From Vitellaria paradoxa (Eukaryota > Streptophyta > Magnoliopsida > Ericales > Sapotaceae): 64,000 nt of DNA. Positions 61,701 through 64,000 of the stretch are shown piece after piece (the first letter of the stretch is position 1; each line of letters starts with the position of its first letter). The notes under the pieces are model-generated. The model searched no databases. It was not told where the DNA came from and worked only from the letters and a program-made list of their open reading frames with translations. The DNA lies in the NCBI GenBank assembly GCA_019916065.1, contig CM034238.1:434001-498000 (forward strand). Reading direction: 5' to 3'. The translations under genes were made by a program, and so were the position numbers.

Positions 61701-64000
61701 TTATGCCATTCGGGCTGAAGAACGCTGGAGCCACCTATCAACGGCTGGTTACAAAAATATTCAAAAAAGACCTCGGGCAGACAATGGAGGTCTACATTGA
61801 TGATATGGTGGTAAAAAACAAGGAGCCGAACACACACCTCCAACATCTCCAACATGTTTTCTCTACCCTTGATCGGTATGGGTTAAAATTAAATGCTGCC
61901 AAGTGTGCCTTCGGAGTTGGCTCGGGTAAATTTTTGGGCCACTTGGTGAGCAGAAGGGGAATTGAGGCTGATCCTGAGCAAATACGTGCCATCCAATCTG
62001 TTTCACCCCCGCGCACAAAAAAGGAGGTACAGAAGCTCACAGGGATGGTGGCGGCACTCAACCGGTTTATTAGCAGATCATCCGACAAGTGCCGGACATT
62101 CTTTAGACTGCTCAAAGGGGCCAATAAGATGCAATGGGATGCTGAGGCGGATGCGGCACTGGAAAAGCTTAAAGAATACCTAACAACTGTCCCAATATTG
62201 TCAACACCGCAGCCGGGGGATATTTTGCAGCTATATCTGGCAGTCTCAGAGCATGCAGTCAGTGCCGTCTTGCTGAGAGAGGAACAAGGGAAGCAGCATC
62301 CTATTTACTATGTGAGCAAAACAATGCAAGGAGCAGAGACCAGATATCTGCCCCTAGAGAAGTTGACCTTGGCACTAATAATGGCATCCAGGAAGCTAGC
62401 CCATTATTTCCATGCACACACCATTCAAGTTGTCACCGATCAGCCAATTGGCCATGTTTTAAAGAGGGCTGATGTATCGGGCCGACTAGCAAAGTGGGCA
62501 GTTTTCCTTGGCGCATTCGACATAAAGTTCATCCCAAGAACCGCGATAAAGGCTCAAGTCCTGGCCGATTTTGTAGCGAAATTTTCCACACCAGCCTGTG
62601 GTCAGACAAAAGAAGTATGGCATGTTGAAATAAAGTCTGCCCCGGCCGAACATAATGAGGCCGAACAAACTTGACAAATCGAGGTTGATGGATCTTCGAC
62701 TAGAAAAGGAGGCGGCGTAGGCATAGTTCTGATTACACCAGAAGGGGTCTCAATAGAATATGCAATAAAACTCGAGTTCGAAGTCACTAATAATGAGGCG
62801 GAGTATGAAGCTCTCCTGGCTGGACTCGACATCGCTCGGCGGCTGATGGCAGATGATATCGTAGTAAGGACTGACTCTCAGTTGGTTGCCAACCAGCTAA
62901 AGGGTGAGTATATGGCTAGAAGTGAAAAGATGGCAGAGTATTTAGAAGCAGCAAAGAAGAGAATTGAAGGCTTCAATAAAGCTAGCGTGGAGCTCATTGG
63001 CAGGGATCATAACACTCATGCTGATGCACTTGCAACGCTAGCTGCCTCTTCTCGAATAAGGCTAACTGACCAGGTCTTTATGGAAGTCATAAAAAGGCCG
63101 AGCATAACGAAAGACGTAGAGGTAATGTGTGCTGACCCAGCCCCATCTTGGATGGATCCAATCATTACTTACTTGAAGGACGGAACACTTCCCGTAGAGA
63201 AGACAGAAGCGAAGAAACTAAGAATAAAAGCTGCCAGGTTTTGGCTGTCTCCTGACCAGAAGTTATACAAAAAGTCATTCACAGGCCCCTATCTCCTTTG
63301 TGTTCATCCCGATAAAGTGCAAGACTTTCTTTACGAGCTTCATGAAGGTGTCTGTGGAGCACATACTGGGGGCAGATCACTGGCGCACCGAGCAATTACT
63401 CAAGGGTATTGGTGGCCAAAGATGGGATATGACGCTCAGGCCTATGTTCGGAGATGCAAGAAATGTCAGAAGTTCGCTCCCATTCCTCACCAGCCAGCCC
63501 AGGAACTCAGCCCGCTTACCAGCCCTTGGCCGTTCGCTCAATGGGGACTTGATATTGTGGGACCTCTGCCTTCCGCTTCGGGAAATAGAAAGTTCTTAGT
63601 GGTCGGCACCGACTACTTTACTAAGTGGGTGGAAGCAGAACCCCTAGCTCACATCAGAGATGCTGATACCATTCGATTTATTTGGAAGAACATCATTACC
63701 AGGTATGGCATCCCTAGGACACTTATTTCCGACAATGGGACGCAATTTGACAGTGCCCCGTTTAGGGAATATTGTTCTAGATATAGAATCAAGAATATTT
63801 ACTCTACACCAGCTTACCCCCAAAGCAACGGTCAAGCTGAGGCAACGAACAAAGTCATTCTCAATGGGATTAAGAAAAGACTGGAAGCGGCAAAAGGAAG
63901 ATGGGTGGATGAATTGCCATCAGTACTGTGGACCTACCGAACAACCCCTAGAAGATCAACCGGAGAATCTCCCTTCTCTCTGGCTTACGGTGTCGAAGCC
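58766..64000 (+). CDS. Ty3/gypsy gag-pol polyprotein with an in-frame TGA, 3'-partial
   Basis: One frame runs from the ATG at 58766 (MTSGGNTTPPPSP) to the window end, broken only by TGA at 62672-62674 (codon 1303). Order: charged N-terminus; gag capsid region about residues 225-400 (YDGRTDPLAHYRHYMQAM); variant zinc motif CAYHQDKGHRTGAC; aspartic protease with IDAGSS (Asp near residue 638); RT with YIDD at 61793-61804; gypsy RNase H ending near HYFHAHTIQVVTDQP. After the TGA comes the second, archaeal-type RNase H (VDGSS, NNEAEYEALLAGL, RTDSQLVANQL, HNTHADALA). Integrase follows with its HHCC motif (C-x2-C in RRCKKCQKF) and core residues in LDIVGP, SDNGTQF and the NGQAEATNK region. Gag and pol share one frame. 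Apart from the TGA the reading is intact, so the element is young. Confidence 0.93.

Larger units (their letters stand above)
57772..64000 (+). mobile_element. Ty3/gypsy retrotransposon, Tat type with dual RNase H (runs off the window)
   Basis: 5' LTR 57772-58669, primer-binding site 58672-58689, and gag-pol from 58766 to beyond 64000. The order protease-RT-RNase H-second RNase H-integrase defines a Ty3/gypsy element of the Tat clade, which is known for an additional archaeal-type RNase H. The 3' LTR lies outside the window, so the target duplication cannot be checked (the left flank is TAATA). The same family left the solo LTRs at 19015 and 54549. Confidence 0.95.

Overview
The window is nuclear DNA from a flowering plant, most likely a eudicot. 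It has intron-rich genes with GT-AG junctions, plant-only families (PRONE RopGEF, ACT-domain Raf-like kinase, DUF295 F-box protein), very AT-rich intergenic DNA and many plant-type transposable elements. I cannot name the species. I see no CRISPR array, operon, rRNA or tRNA. Roughly a third of the window is recognisable mobile DNA.

Layout. Positions 1-5068 (+) are the 3' part of a RopGEF gene whose last intron carries an antisense, 5'-truncated RTE-type LINE. At 9268-10536 (-) is an F-box/DUF295 gene. From 10.6 to 19 kb is AT-rich DNA with MITE and LTR remnants and two small ORFs I do not recognise. A solo LTR with intact 5-bp target duplications lies at 19015-19919. A 2.1 kb near-palindromic element with 9-bp duplications, of Mutator-like type, lies at 20316-22406. 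Positions 26412-41008 (+) are a complete 16-exon ACT-domain Raf-like kinase of the STY8/17/46 group. Its introns hold a small MITE, a candidate solo LTR and a decayed Ty1/copia element placed exactly at a splice donor. A hAT-type MITE with an exact 8-bp duplication lies at 42275-42721. Positions 43824-47094 (+) are a broken, intron-containing DCAF8-like WD40 gene. From about 50.4 to 55.5 kb is a second Ty1/copia element disabled by six nonsense codons and a frameshift, with a solo LTR inserted in its 3' LTR. From 57772 to the window end is the 5' part of a Ty3/gypsy element of the Tat type. It carries two RNase H domains and an in-frame TGA exactly between them. Its 5' LTR is the third copy of the LTR family seen at 19 and 54.5 kb.

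The host genes are unrelated in function: Rop GTPase activation, an SCF-type F-box protein, a dual-specificity kinase, and a dead CUL4-DDB1 receptor-like gene. They form no pathway. The biology of the window is its transposon history: insertion, nesting, LTR-LTR recombination, silencing-type mutation, and survival of host genes around insertions. I found no clear new multi-gene system. The best leads are the copia insertion whose target duplication copies a splice donor, the CHG-context nonsense pattern in the second copia element, the stop codon between the two RNase H domains, and the long palindromic element.
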